The notes beneath the pieces are model-generated. The model was not told where the DNA came from, did not search any database, and was given only the letters and a program-made list of their open reading frames with translations. From Intestinibacter bartlettii (GTDB lineage Bacteria > Bacillota > Clostridia > Peptostreptococcales > Peptostreptococcaceae), in assembly GCA_025148965.1 (NCBI GenBank), contig CP102273.1:1550001-1614000 (forward strand): a stretch of 64,000 bases of DNA, in the 5' to 3' direction. The translations under genes were made by a program, and so were the position numbers. Of the stretch, positions 17,598 to 27,480 are shown piece after piece (the stretch's first letter is position 1; every line of letters begins with the position of its first letter).

Positions 17598-18002
17598 ATG
17601 ACTAATATAAAAAAATTACTACAAATACTAATTCCAGGTATTATACTGGCTATAATAGTTTATGCACTTTTTTTATTTTTTGGAGGAACCATACTATATT
17701 TACTTGGATTGAAGTACAATAATTTATTATCCCTAGCAAAGTTCCTTGGGATAGTTTTAATTTTGAGTATGATTCTAGACTTTATAGTTGTATGTTTTTT
17801 AAAGGTTTTGAAAGAGCTAAGAGGACTTACAGATACCCAATATAATTTATTATATTTGACTTTAGATATACCTTTAAATATGATTATAATTGGCATATCA
17901 GAAACACTTATCAAAGGTGTCTCGTGCTCAATGTTAACTGCATTTATATTTTCTATAATATCTTATTTATTTGGTATATTTTTAGAGAAGAAATCAAAAT
18001 AA
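17598..18002 (+). CDS. Membrane protein, possibly YrvL family
   Basis: A protein of 134 aa read from the ATG at 17598, which has AAGGAGG upstream. A longer frame from 17544 has no such signal. Four hydrophobic segments fill the chain (roughly 8-35, 45-68, 84-102 and 108-128). Length and pattern resemble the YrvL family of regulatory membrane proteins, but I base this on general similarity only. A strong bidirectional terminator follows. Confidence 0.65.
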   Translation: MTNIKKLLQILIPGIILAIIVYALFLFFGGTILYLLGLKYNNLLSLAKFLGIVLILSMILDFIVVCFLKVLKELRGLTDTQYNLLYLTLDIPLNMIIIGISETLIKGVSCSMLTAFIFSIISYLFGIFLEKKSK

Positions 18003-18038
18003 TAAGGCTTAGACAAAATGTTTTGTCTAAGCCTTATT
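18001..18038. terminator. Bidirectional terminator before typA
   Basis: An 18-bp perfect inverted repeat (AATAAGGCTTAGACAAAA and its complement) with a 2-nt spacer and A/T-runs lies between two convergent genes. Confidence 0.9.
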
Positions 18039-18045
18039 TAAGCAA

Positions 18046-19881
18046 TTATTTTATTGCTGCTCTTTGTCTTTGTTTGTTGTATTGTAGTCTCTCGTGTTCT
18101 TTTAAGTATTTCTTTCTAAGTCTTATAGAATCTGGAGTGATTTCTACTAATTCATCATCATCTATAAATTCTAGAGCTTCTTCAAGAGTGAATGTTCTAG
18201 CTGGGTTTAATTTTATAGCGTCGTCACTTCCTGAAGCACGAACGTTTGTAAGTTTTTTGTTTTTACATGGGTTAACTACCATATCTTCACGTCTTGAGTT
18301 CATTCCGATTATCATACCTTCGTAAACATCAACACCTGGTTCAACGAACATTTGAGCTCTTTCGCTTAGTGCGTTAAGACCGTAAGCCATAGTTGTACCA
18401 GCACCTTGAGCTATTAAAACTCCGTTGTTTCTTGTTGGTATTTCACCTTTATAATCTTCGTATCTAGCGAAAGATCTTACCATGTTTCCTTCACCACGAG
18501 TATCATTTATGAACTCACTTCTGTATCCTAAAAGTCCACGAGTTGGAGCAGAGAATTCGATTTTTACGTAATCTCCTTCTATAGACATTGCTTCCATCAT
18601 ACCTTTTCTTAAGTTCATTTTGTTTATTACAGTACCAGAGTAAACTTCTGGACAGTTTATTATAACTTTTTCGATTGGTTCTTGAACTCTACCATCTTCA
18701 GTTTTGTGCATTAAAACTTCTGGTTTAGATACACCTATTTCGTATCCTTCACGTCTCATGTTTTCAAGTAATATTGATAAGTGAAGCTCACCACGACCAC
18801 TTACTTTGTATCCGTCAGTAGTGTCCATTGGTTCAACTTTAAGACCAACGTTAACTTCAAGTTCTTTTTCTAATCTATCTTTTAAGTGTCTTGTAGTTAC
18901 GAATTTACCACTCTTACCAGCGAATGGAGAATCATTAACTAAGAAGTTCATTGATAGAGTAGGTTCTTCTATGTGTATCATTTCCATTGGAAGTTCGTTT
19001 CCAACTTCACATATAGTTTCACCTATTGATATATCAGGTATACCTGCTATAACAACTATTTCACCACTACCAGCTTCATTAACTTCAACTTGTTTTAATC
19101 CTTCGTAAACTGATAATTTAGATATTTTACCTCTAGAAACTACAGAACCTGATTTACATACAGATATTTGTTCACCACTTTTAACAGTACCTTTGTAAAC
19201 TCTACCTATACCAAGTCTACCTACATAGTCATCGTATGCAAGTGCAGATATTTGAAGTTGAAGGTGTTTATCGTCATAATCTGGATATGCTTCAACATGG
19301 TCAACTATAGTTTCGAATAATGGAGATAAGTCTGTGCTATCGTCATCCATTTCTCTTTTTGCTATACCTTGTTTAGCTATACCGTAGATTATTGGGAACT
19401 CACATTGTTCATCAGTTGCATTTAAGTCTACGAATAAGTCGAATACTTCATCAACAACTTCTTCAGCTCTTTGGTCTTTTTTATCTATTTTGTTTATGAA
19501 TAATATTGGTCTAAGACCTAATTCTAATGATTTTTGTAAAACGAATCTTGTTTGAGGCATTGGCCCTTCAGAAGCGTCTACAAGTAATATAACTGTATCA
19601 ACTGTTTTTATAACACGTTCTACTTCTGATGAGAAGTCACTATGTCCTGGAGTATCTACTATGTTTATTTTGTAATCCTTATAATTTATAGAACAGTTTT
19701 TAGAATATATTGTTATACCTCTTTCTGCTTCAAGGTCATTACTATCCATTACACATTCTTTTACTACTTCGTTTGCTCTAAATACACCACTTTGAGATAA
19801 GAAAGCGTCAACTAGAGTTGATTTTCCGGCGTCAACGTGGGCAATTACTGCAATATTTATTATTTTATGTTTAATTGACAT
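18046..19881 (-). CDS. typA: Translational GTPase TypA/BipA
   Basis: A protein of 611 aa, the normal length for BipA, a ribosome-binding GTPase related to EF-G. GTPase motifs are clear: G1 [13 protein letters not shown]2 ERGITI, G3 DTPGHSDF, G4 NKIDK. Later come EF-G-like domains and the BipA C-terminal region with [18 protein letters not shown]. It is monocistronic with a good ribosome binding site (AAGGAGA). It is associated with ribosome assembly and stress growth in other bacteria. Confidence 0.96.
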   Translation of the reverse strand: MSIKHKIINIAVIAHVDAGKSTLVDAFLSQSGVFRANEVVKECVMDSNDLEAERGITIYSKNCSINYKDYKINIVDTPGHSDFSSEVERVIKTVDTVILLVDASEGPMPQTRFVLQKSLELGLRPILFINKIDKKDQRAEEVVDEVFDLFVDLNATDEQCEFPIIYGIAKQGIAKREMDDDSTDLSPLFETIVDHVEAYPDYDDKHLQLQISALAYDDYVGRLGIGRVYKGTVKSGEQISVCKSGSVVSRGKISKLSVYEGLKQVEVNEAGSGEIVVIAGIPDISIGETICEVGNELPMEMIHIEEPTLSMNFLVNDSPFAGKSGKFVTTRHLKDRLEKELEVNVGLKVEPMDTTDGYKVSGRGELHLSILLENMRREGYEIGVSKPEVLMHKTEDGRVQEPIEKVIINCPEVYSGTVINKMNLRKGMMEAMSIEGDYVKIEFSAPTRGLLGYRSEFINDTRGEGNMVRSFARYEDYKGEIPTRNNGVLIAQGAGTTMAYGLNALSERAQMFVEPGVDVYEGMIIGMNSRREDMVVNPCKNKKLTNVRASGSDDAIKLNPARTFTLEEALEFIDDDELVEITPDSIRLRKKYLKEHERLQYNKQRQRAAIK

Positions 19882-20281
19882 ATAAAAATCTCCTTTTCTT
19901 ATTATAACTAAATTATTATATCACAATGGAATTTAGTATACAAGATATATAAAATAGTAATATTATAAAAAAATCTTTATTATAACTAATTTTTTTGATA
20001 TAGATTTTTTAACTATTTTTTAGCAACAATTAGTAGTTTGTGTTGTATTACAGTTTAATAAGTCGTTATTTTTTGTTCGCATTAGTGCATCTCAAAGTAT
20101 TATTTCCAATTATTTATAAAATATTCAAGGTAGGAAAAATTAATTAAAAGATAAGATTTAGTCATTACAAGTATATTTTATAGATATATTATATTAGTAA
20201 GAATTTTTATTAAAAAAGTAACAAGTATTTAAAAACATTGTTGTTTAAATAAAAAAGTTATTATTGAGGGGAGTAGATTAT
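19882..20281. other. Gene-free AT-rich stretch between divergent genes
   Basis: About 400 nt separate typA from the NERD-helicase gene. The sequence is nearly all A/T except a short richer patch near 20030-20100. I see no ORF with a ribosome binding site, no terminator and no convincing promoter. Confidence 0.5.
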
Positions 20282-22135
20282 ATGTCAGCAGATATATTTG
20301 AAAATATTAATCCAAGAGATAAAAGAACTGAGGGGGAGGAAAAATTATTAAATGTTTTAAAAAATAGCCCTAGATTTGATGGATGGACAGTATTTGAACA
20401 ACCTCACATAGACTCTATAAAACCAGATTTTATATTACTTAATCCTAAAAAAGGCGTTATAATTATTGAAGTAAAGGATTGGAATCTGGGTTTAGATATT
20501 TATGAATCGGGAGGATATATCAGAGGTACAGATAGAAGATTACATAAAAAAGATCCGGTAGAACAAGTTGAAACTTATAAAAATTGTATTCTTAAATCAG
20601 ATTTAAATAATAGTGAAGATTTTGTTTCTAAAAATAATGATTATTATGGATGTATAGAAACAGTTGTATATTTTCACGGAGCTTCTAAAGAACAAGCTTT
20701 AAGTTTTTGCTCGAATAATACATACACTAAAATTTGGACAGATTGTGATATAGATAATATAAATGATATTAATAAAAAATTAGATCATAGACAATATACA
20801 TGGGCACTTGAAGTTATACAATCAAAGTATAATAAAGATGGCCTATTAGAAAATATGGTATCCCAATTAATTAAGAATTTACAATATGCAGATTATAATT
20901 ATGAAAGAAAAGCCCCATTTAAACTAGTCGGGGAACAATTAGAGTTAGCAAAATTAAAACAAAACTCTATACGTAGATGGGGTGGAGTAGCTGGAGCTGG
21001 CAAATCGCTAGTTTTAGCTGAAAAGGCGGCTAGAGCATTGAAAAAAGATTATCGTGTACTTATTTTGACTTATAACATAACACTAAGACACTATCTAAAA
21101 GATTTATGCAGCCAACAATTTGGGCTAGATGACAGATGGAAATTAAAACAAAATTTAAGTGTACTATATTTTCATGAATTCCTAAAAGTTGTAGCTGCAT
21201 CATATTGTATAAAGCTTCCATATAATGAATTGGATATTCATAATAATAAAGATTATGATTTTACAAAAGATTGGATTAAATGTCTTGAAAATTTTATGGA
21301 GTTAAATCCACTACCATATGAACTTAAATATGATTACATATTAATAGATGAAGGACAAGATTTCAGAGGAGATTGGATTAGATTTCTCAAAAAATTTTAT
21401 ACTAAAAAAGGCGAATTATTTATTGTATATGACAAAGCACAAGATTTATATGAGCATGGAATATGGATTGAAGATAGTCAAGAGACAAAAAATATAGGAT
21501 TTAGGGGGCAACCTGGAAGTTTAAAATATTCATATAGAATGCCAGAAGAGATAATTGAAAAAATAGGACTTATACGAAAAGAACTAGGCATAGCTGGAGA
21601 AGATATATTAATTCCTAAAAATAATTCCACTCAAATAAGTTTACTTAGTAAGATGGAGTGGACAAATTGTGATATAAACTCTGAAGATGATAAATTAAAT
21701 AAAATTAATTCAAAAATAAAAGAACTGAGAGAAAATAATAAATTAGAAGACATAACGATCTTAACTACGAATGAAAACACAGGTGTGGATATTGTAAAAT
21801 TTTTTATGAATAAAGGAATAAAAGTATCTCATGTATATGATATGAATAAAGGGAAAAACGAAAAAAATAGAAGAAATGAAAAATGGAAATTTAGAGGCGG
21901 AACAGGAAGACTTAAAATATGCTCATATCACAGCTATAAGGGATGGCAAACACCTAATATCATTTTAGTTTTAGACTCTTGTAGAAGCGAAAATATCGTG
22001 GATATTAGAAAAAATGTAGGCAATGCAATATTTATAAGCATGTCTAGAGTAAAACCAAATTCGATGAATGGACAATATTCATTTACATGTTTTAATTATT
22101 TACCTGAATATAATTTTTTAGAAAAACTTTTTTGA
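20282..22135 (+). CDS. NERD nuclease domain-superfamily I helicase fusion
   Basis: A protein of 617 aa from the ATG at 20282, with GAGGGGAG upstream; an in-frame TTG at 20264 overlaps that site and is rejected. The N-terminal 130 residues form a NERD domain with the nuclease-like pattern PDFILLNP...VIIIEVKDWN. Then comes a UvrD/Rep-type helicase: Walker A GVAGAGKS near 240, Walker B LIDEGQDF near 355, and late motifs CSYHSYKGWQTPNIILV and MSRVK. It has no operon partners and lies between housekeeping genes. NERD-helicases are linked to DNA processing and sometimes to phage defence; a defence role here is inference. Confidence 0.85.
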   Translation: MSADIFENINPRDKRTEGEEKLLNVLKNSPRFDGWTVFEQPHIDSIKPDFILLNPKKGVIIIEVKDWNLGLDIYESGGYIRGTDRRLHKKDPVEQVETYKNCILKSDLNNSEDFVSKNNDYYGCIETVVYFHGASKEQALSFCSNNTYTKIWTDCDIDNINDINKKLDHRQYTWALEVIQSKYNKDGLLENMVSQLIKNLQYADYNYERKAPFKLVGEQLELAKLKQNSIRRWGGVAGAGKSLVLAEKAARALKKDYRVLILTYNITLRHYLKDLCSQQFGLDDRWKLKQNLSVLYFHEFLKVVAASYCIKLPYNELDIHNNKDYDFTKDWIKCLENFMELNPLPYELKYDYILIDEGQDFRGDWIRFLKKFYTKKGELFIVYDKAQDLYEHGIWIEDSQETKNIGFRGQPGSLKYSYRMPEEIIEKIGLIRKELGIAGEDILIPKNNSTQISLLSKMEWTNCDINSEDDKLNKINSKIKELRENNKLEDITILTTNENTGVDIVKFFMNKGIKVSHVYDMNKGKNEKNRRNEKWKFRGGTGRLKICSYHSYKGWQTPNIILVLDSCRSENIVDIRKNVGNAIFISMSRVKPNSMNGQYSFTCFNYLPEYNFLEKLF

Positions 22136-22298
22136 TTTGATATAAAAAGAGATGACTATTATAAGAAATCTATCTATATACATAAAATTACCATTTTAGG
22201 GATTAAAATACAGCTTGAATAAACAAGAGAAACCTATATACTAAGTAGAGTGACTAAAATAAAACAAAAGAAAATAATATGCGAAAGGAACATAGTTT

Positions 22299-23645
22299 AT
22301 GGAAAATAAACAACTGCAAAAAAACTTAGGTATAGCCGCAGCTTTATCTACTGTTGTAGGTATGGTTATAGGTGGTGGGGTGTTCTTTAAACCTCAAGCG
22401 GTATACACATTAACAGGAGGTGCTCCTGGTCTTGGAATATTAGCATGGATTATAGCAGGTATAATGACAATAACTGCAGGTCTTACTGCTGCAGAAGTAT
22501 CAGCTGCTATCCCTAAAACAGGCGGAATGATGGTATATATTGAAGAGATATACGGTAAAAAGCTAGGGTTCTTAACAGGTTGGATGCAAACAGTACTATT
22601 TTTCCCAGCTACAGCAGCTGCTATAGCAGTTATGTTTGGGCAACAAGCTGCATTACTTTTAAATAATTCTTCTTTAGTAATGCCGATGTCTATTGGAGTA
22701 ATACTATTAATAGGAATATTAAATACATTCGGTTCTAAAACAAGTGGAGCTATACAAACAGTATCTACTGTATGTAAGTTAATTCCTCTTGGATTAATAA
22801 TAGTATTTGGATTTATAAAAGGGAGCGGAGATAACCCAATAATGAATCCTTTAGTAGCTGAAGGAATAAGACCAATGGGTATTATAGGTCAGTTACTTGT
22901 TGCAATACTATTTGCTTACGATGGATGGATAAACGTAGGTGCTCTTGCTGGAGAAATGAAAAATCCAGGCAAAGATTTACCAAAAGCTATCATAGGTGGG
23001 TTATCTATAGTAATGGCTATTAATGTAGTTATAAACTTAGCATACTTATGGGTATTACCTGCAAGTGAATTAGCTCAATACGCTTCACCAGCATCTATAG
23101 TAGCTGAAAAAATATTTGGGCCTGTTGGTGGTAAATTAATAAATGTAGGTATATTAGTATCAGTATTTGGATGTCTAAACGGATATCTTTTAACTGGACC
23201 AAGAATACCTTACACATTAGCTAATCAAAAACTTTTACCAGCTACGTTTGGTAAATTAAATAAAAATGGAGTTCCTGCAAATGCAACTCTATTTATGGTA
23301 GTGCTTTCTGTTATATATGCATTATCAGGACAATTTAACTTATTAAGTGATTTATCTATGTTTGCTATATGGGCATTCTATACATTAACATTTATAGGTG
23401 TTATAAAACTTAGAAAAACTCAACCTGATTTAAAAAGACCTTATAAGGTTCCATTCTATCCAGTAATACCAATAATATCTATTTGTAGTGGTTTATTCGT
23501 TGTAATAGATCAACTATTCTTAGCTGGTATGAAAAGTTCGATGATTTCTTTAGGTGGAGTTATAGTAACATTAATAGGATTACCTGTATATGCAATTATG
23601 ACTAAGAAAAAACCAGAATTAGAAGAAGAAAATAAAGCATCATAA
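22299..23645 (+). CDS. APC family amino acid permease
   Basis: A protein of 448 aa with about twelve membrane helices. It has the consensus start of APC permeases (STVVGMVIGGGVFFKPQAVY) and a helix 6 region LLVAILFAYDGWINVGALAGE typical of the LAT/SteT-like group. Such proteins exchange or take up amino acids with H+ or another amino acid; the substrate is not determined. It is a single-gene unit ended by a terminator. Confidence 0.9.
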   Translation: MENKQLQKNLGIAAALSTVVGMVIGGGVFFKPQAVYTLTGGAPGLGILAWIIAGIMTITAGLTAAEVSAAIPKTGGMMVYIEEIYGKKLGFLTGWMQTVLFFPATAAAIAVMFGQQAALLLNNSSLVMPMSIGVILLIGILNTFGSKTSGAIQTVSTVCKLIPLGLIIVFGFIKGSGDNPIMNPLVAEGIRPMGIIGQLLVAILFAYDGWINVGALAGEMKNPGKDLPKAIIGGLSIVMAINVVINLAYLWVLPASELAQYASPASIVAEKIFGPVGGKLINVGILVSVFGCLNGYLLTGPRIPYTLANQKLLPATFGKLNKNGVPANATLFMVVLSVIYALSGQFNLLSDLSMFAIWAFYTLTFIGVIKLRKTQPDLKRPYKVPFYPVIPIISICSGLFVVIDQLFLAGMKSSMISLGGVIVTLIGLPVYAIMTKKKPELEEENKAS

Positions 23646-23646
23646 T

Positions 23647-23678
23647 AAAAAAGGATACTATGATTAGTATCCTTTTTT
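23647..23678. terminator. Terminator between the permease and the 2H gene
   Basis: AAAAAAGGATACTA and TAGTATCCTTTTTT form a perfect stem with a 4-nt loop, able to work on both strands. Confidence 0.92.
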
Positions 23679-24201
23679 ATTTAAATAAATATTCTTTATA
23701 CAACTTCCATGTATTATCTTCCCATTTAAATACGCTAACATTGTCGAACTTACAATCAAAATCACAAGGGATATTATTTACATATTCCCAAAGCTCGTGA
23801 TATATTTTTTGAATTTTTTTCGATGAAATTGTAACATGGAAAACTTTATCTTTATAATCGTGGGCTTTGAAGTGTATATAAGGAAGCTTTTCTAATTTTT
23901 CTATAAGTTCATCATGCAAGATCTTGCACTCCTTGCCCATATGTACATCCATGTATATTACCCTGTTGTCGAAGTGATTATAACCCTTTATTTTGTAATC
24001 TTGGGCTTTGTGATTTTGTGCAAAATCTTGTAAAACTTTGTCCAAATCAGAAATATCATCAGCCTCAAATGGAGCTTTTATCGTAAAGTGTGCAGGCAGT
24101 TTAGACGACTTTGCCCCAAGCTTTTCAAAAACTTCTTTTCTTAAATTGTTGTTAAAATTGCCAGCAGGACCTTTAACAACGCTTACTATTACATATCTCA
24201 A
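23677..24201 (-). CDS. 2H phosphoesterase (2'-5' RNA ligase-like)
   Basis: A protein of 174 aa of the 2H superfamily with both His-x-Thr motifs: HFTIKAPF at residue 38 and FHVTISSK near residue 130. These form the catalytic pair for 2',3'-cyclic phosphate or 2'-5' bond chemistry on RNA or nucleotides. The start is a TTG at 24201 with GGAG 8 nt upstream; no in-frame ATG is near. The physiological substrate is unknown. Confidence 0.8.
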   Translation of the reverse strand: MRYVIVSVVKGPAGNFNNNLRKEVFEKLGAKSSKLPAHFTIKAPFEADDISDLDKVLQDFAQNHKAQDYKIKGYNHFDNRVIYMDVHMGKECKILHDELIEKLEKLPYIHFKAHDYKDKVFHVTISSKKIQKIYHELWEYVNNIPCDFDCKFDNVSVFKWEDNTWKLYKEYLFK

Positions 24202-24343
24202 AATATCATCTCCAATTCTTTAAATTATCTGTAGTATATATTAAAAAATGTGTGAAATCAAGGTATGAGATAATTAAATCACCTTGGATTTTGTTTTTTT
24301 GAATTAATATTTACTTTTTGGTTATATTTAAAGTAAAATAAAA

Positions 24344-24427
24344 ATGAATGTAAGAGAGGAATTACTAGCTAATTGGGATATTGCTATGAATAGTGAGTTA
24401 CCATTTAAAATAGAACCACTAAAATAG
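24344..24427 (+). pseudogene. C-terminal remnant of a DUF4160 gene
   Basis: A 27-codon frame reads MNVREELLANWDIAMNSELP and so on. It resembles the C-terminal end of DUF4160 proteins, which normally lie directly before DUF2442 genes, as here. There is an in-frame stop just upstream and no ribosome binding site, so the N-terminal two thirds are missing. It is probably a relic of a DUF4160-DUF2442 pair. Confidence 0.5.
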
Positions 24428-24437
24428 GGGGGATTGT

Positions 24438-24683
24438 ATGTATTTAGCTGTAAAAGATGTAAAGACAATTGATGATTATAAACTTATATTAACATTTGAA
24501 GATGATAGTGTAAGAATATTTGATATGAAACCACTTTTAGGAAAAGGTGTATTTAAAGAGTTAAAGGATGAAAAATTATTCAAAACAGTTAAAGTAAGTT
24601 TTGATTCAATAGAATGGGCAAATGGTATAGATGTTGATCCAGAGACATTATATGAGGATGGAGTACCGTATAGTAATGAATAA
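24438..24683 (+). CDS. DUF2442 domain protein
   Basis: A protein of 81 aa covering the whole DUF2442 domain. It has VKDVKTIDDYKLILTFEDDS, a central FDMKPLLGKGVF and the typical ending WANGIDVDPETLYEDG. The ribosome binding site GGGGGG is strong. Family members are small proteins usually paired with DUF4160, an arrangement often suspected to be toxin-antitoxin-like. Here the partner is only a fragment. A terminator follows. Confidence 0.85.
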   Translation: MYLAVKDVKTIDDYKLILTFEDDSVRIFDMKPLLGKGVFKELKDEKLFKTVKVSFDSIEWANGIDVDPETLYEDGVPYSNE

Positions 24684-24708
24684 TATGATTTAATAGGCTT
24701 ATTATAAT

Positions 24709-24743
24709 GGGGCTGTTACAGGATATATGTAACAGCCTTTTTT
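24709..24743 (+). terminator. Terminator after the DUF2442 gene
   Basis: GGCTGTTACA pairs exactly with TGTAACAGCC over an 8-nt loop, followed by six T. Confidence 0.92.
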
Positions 24744-24807
24744 AACAAAGTATATAAATAATTTAAAGATATCTTTATAATGTAGATATATTTAAAAGCA
24801 TTATTTT

Positions 24808-25293
24808 TTAATTATACATTCCATGTTTATTCATATAGTTATAAATCTGTTCGCCGTGTTCTTGTTCTTCCTTTTGAATATGGTTTAAAACTTGTCTTAT
24901 ATTTTTATCTCTAAATTCAAAAATCGAAGTATTATATGTAGATGAAACATATTTTTCAGTTGATAGAGCATCTTGGCATAAAAGTTTGTCGCCTTCGTTG
25001 TAGTTCATTTGAATTTGGCCTTGTAAATTTCCTAAATTAAATTCAGATTGTGTATTTTGCTCATTTCCTTGACCTTGGCTCGCGTTTTGGTTTATATTTG
25101 GCACTGTTCCGTTTAGAATTTGATTTATAGTGTCTAAGTGTTGTTGTTCTTTTGAAGCTAAGGAATTAAATAGATTTTTTAACTCTTGGCAATTTGTTTT
25201 TTCTGCGTGGTCTTTATATTTTGCGACACATAAAGTTTCATGTTCTTTAGCGTCTTCTAAAAGACTTTTTTCTTTAGTATTTAAATTTAGCAT
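24808..25293 (-). CDS. CotF-like spore coat/ferritin-like protein
   Basis: A protein of 161 aa with two four-helix-type segments around a Gln/Asn-rich linker (residues 68-88). It has the pattern of the Coat F family: early KEKSLLEDAKEHETLCVAKY and late STEKYVSSTYNTSIFEF with a conserved EEQEHGEQIYNYM. CotF proteins are deposited in the spore coat of endospore formers. The ribosome binding site is GAGGTGA. Terminal residues HGMYN are common in the family. Confidence 0.8.
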   Translation of the reverse strand: MLNLNTKEKSLLEDAKEHETLCVAKYKDHAEKTNCQELKNLFNSLASKEQQHLDTINQILNGTVPNINQNASQGQGNEQNTQSEFNLGNLQGQIQMNYNEGDKLLCQDALSTEKYVSSTYNTSIFEFRDKNIRQVLNHIQKEEQEHGEQIYNYMNKHGMYN

Positions 25294-25514
25294 TTTATCA
25301 CCTCAATAGTATTTTGTATAAAAATTTTTAAAATATACATATAGATTACTGTTTTTTAACAAATAAAATGTGCATATAATGTCACTTTTTGGCTAGAAAT
25401 TTTATAAAATATTAGTAAGAAATAATTTGTCTTTTATTAATATTTACAAGAACTACAATGGTTTTATATTTTATAAAGTAAAAAGTTAATAATGGACATC
25501 AGGAAGGTGATAAA

Positions 25515-26399
25515 ATGGCAATAAAAGTATGGGGGATTGATGTGAGCAAGTACAATCACCCAATCGATTGGAAAAAGGTCAAAAATGCTGGTGTTAAATT
25601 TGCGATTCTTAGAGTGGGGTTTGCAAGCACATCAAACAGACATAATCTTTATTTAGATCCTTATTTTGAAGAGTTTTATAGAGGAGCTAAGGAAGTTGGA
25701 ATGCCTGTTGGAGTTTATTTTTATTCAAGATGCAATAGTATACAAACAGCAAGAAGAGAAGCTGAATTTATATTAAATGCTATAAAAGGTAAACAATTTG
25801 AATATCCAATTTGGCTTGATGTTGAAGATATAACAACTTTAAACTCAACAAGTAGATCAGCACTTACAAGAGCTGTTGTAACTTGTTTGGAAGAGATAAA
25901 AAAAGCTGGATATTATGTTGGAATATATTCAGGAAAATATATATTGAGAGACAAGTTAGATGATGAAGATTTGAAACAATACGATCACTGGATAGCACAA
26001 TATGCAACACGCTCAACTTACACAACATATAAAATATCAATGTGGCAATTTGGTGGAGAAGTAAACTTCCTAACAAGCAAAAAAATTCCGGGAATCGGAA
26101 GCAATGTGGCCGACCAAAATTACTGTTATAAGGACTATCCGACAATAATAAAAAGCTCTGGATTAAATGGATTTGAAAAAAACTATTTAAGAGTTGAACT
26201 CCCATTTTATATAAAGACACTGGGAAAGGTGAACATAAGAAAATCACCAAATATCCATTCTCAAATAATCTACACAGTTCCAAAAGAAGGCATAAGATAC
26301 AAGATAACAAAGCTTTCCGAAAATGGCGAATGGGGTTACGTTCCATATCGCGATGGTTGGATTACTTTAAATAAGAATTATGTAGAAAAAGGTTGTTAA
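25515..26399 (+). CDS. GH25 family lysozyme with C-terminal SH3-like domain
   Basis: A protein of 294 aa. Residues 1-210 form a glycoside hydrolase 25 domain with GIDVSKYN at the start (D9) and the catalytic region YPIWLDVEDI (D102, E104), which cleaves peptidoglycan between MurNAc and GlcNAc. Residues 220-290 form a bacterial SH3-type wall-binding domain with VNIRKSPN and GYVPYRDGWI. There is no signal peptide, as in phage-type endolysins, although no holin or phage genes are adjacent. A strong palindromic terminator follows. Confidence 0.9.
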   Translation: MAIKVWGIDVSKYNHPIDWKKVKNAGVKFAILRVGFASTSNRHNLYLDPYFEEFYRGAKEVGMPVGVYFYSRCNSIQTARREAEFILNAIKGKQFEYPIWLDVEDITTLNSTSRSALTRAVVTCLEEIKKAGYYVGIYSGKYILRDKLDDEDLKQYDHWIAQYATRSTYTTYKISMWQFGGEVNFLTSKKIPGIGSNVADQNYCYKDYPTIIKSSGLNGFEKNYLRVELPFYIKTLGKVNIRKSPNIHSQIIYTVPKEGIRYKITKLSENGEWGYVPYRDGWITLNKNYVEKGC

Positions 26400-26431
26400 T
26401 ACAAAGATAAATTTGTGGGAATATATGTAAA

Positions 26432-26478
26432 AATACCCCGTGTATGGGCTTTTAAATGCCGTTCATACACGGGGTATT
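26432..26478 (+). terminator. Strong palindrome, probable terminator
   Basis: AATACCCCGTGTATG (26432-26446) is exactly complementary to CATACACGGGGTATT (26464-26478), a 15-bp stem. The T-run after it is short (TTGTATTTG), so a protein-binding or RNA-stabilising role is also possible. Confidence 0.65.
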
Positions 26479-26549
26479 GTATTTGTATTAATAAGTATAA
26501 AATCTAACTTAAAACCGAAAAATCTATGTCATAAATATAGGTATTTATA

Positions 26550-27290
26550 TTACCACCACTTAATATATTTCTCGTCGTATCTAGATATAAATTCCTTATC
26601 TAGTGAAGCTTCATGCGCTATATAAGGAAAATATTTATATAATAAAGATGGTGATTTAATTATACTAGCCCATCTATTTTCTCTATTAAAAATCCATCGA
26701 ACAATGATACGAATTTGGTGGGGTTTAAAATTGGATAGTTTTGGTACTAATAATTTAATATCTTCTAACCAATTATAAAAAATTGAGAATTCATGCTTAG
26801 ACTGAGGTGGAATTTCAAAAATATCCATATAGAATTCTATTGCAATATGAGTAATCTCTCTTTCTTCTGGACCTTGTTGTAATAAATTTTGTTTTAAATC
26901 TCTATGCATTTGCTGAACTTCCATTTCCTCTTTCATCTTAGCTTCATATTCTAACTCTTCATAACTTTTAAAAAGCTCATTAAAATTTTCACCATATGTA
27001 AAATAAGAAAACTTTCCACCTGAAAAAACAGTCTTTTTCTTCAAAATTCCTAACTCACACATACGCTTAAGTCTCTTATAAATCGCATCCTTTTTCAAAT
27101 ATAAAATCGGCAAATCATCGATTAACCCTTGGTAAGAAACCCAATAATACTTCTCACCATCAAGCGTCATAGAACGCATTCGATTTGAATCGATAAAATC
27201 AACAATCCATCTAAGCATATGTAAATCAACAGAATCTAGGTTGAAATTTACAGCAGCTAGTTGAGAAAAACCAGAAATAGTATACTTCAT
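26550..27290 (-). CDS. Winged-helix replication-type protein of mobile element origin
   Basis: A protein of 246 aa. Residues 1-105 look like a winged helix (KDAIYKRLKRMCELGILKKK as the recognition region). The middle is a charged helix, and the C-terminal part resembles the DnaD/replisome-organiser region of phage replication proteins (HQIRIIVRWIFNRENRWASIIKSPSLLYKYF). No helicase loader or phage genes are adjacent, so it may be a leftover of an integrated element. It borders the repeat region on its left side. The ribosome binding site is AGAGGTG. Confidence 0.6.
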   Translation of the reverse strand: MKYTISGFSQLAAVNFNLDSVDLHMLRWIVDFIDSNRMRSMTLDGEKYYWVSYQGLIDDLPILYLKKDAIYKRLKRMCELGILKKKTVFSGGKFSYFTYGENFNELFKSYEELEYEAKMKEEMEVQQMHRDLKQNLLQQGPEEREITHIAIEFYMDIFEIPPQSKHEFSIFYNWLEDIKLLVPKLSNFKPHQIRIIVRWIFNRENRWASIIKSPSLLYKYFPYIAHEASLDKEFISRYDEKYIKWW

Positions 27291-27480
27291 AATTGAACAC
27301 CTCTTTTATTTGAAAATTTGAGAACGTGTTTTACATATTGCTGCATTTTGTTGTGGTTGTTTAGTGAGGGTTGGTAGTGAAAAATTTTATATATATTCTC
27401 TTAAGTTAATTATACTTAAAAAGTATGGAAAAAGTCTTGTTCTAAAGCTTCACTTTTTGAAAAAATTTATATTTTTTTAA

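Noticed and set aside
24808-26399. Prophage lysis region (GH25 lysozyme with neighbouring genes)
   Set aside because: The neighbours are a spore coat gene and a lone replication-type gene; no holin or structural genes are present.
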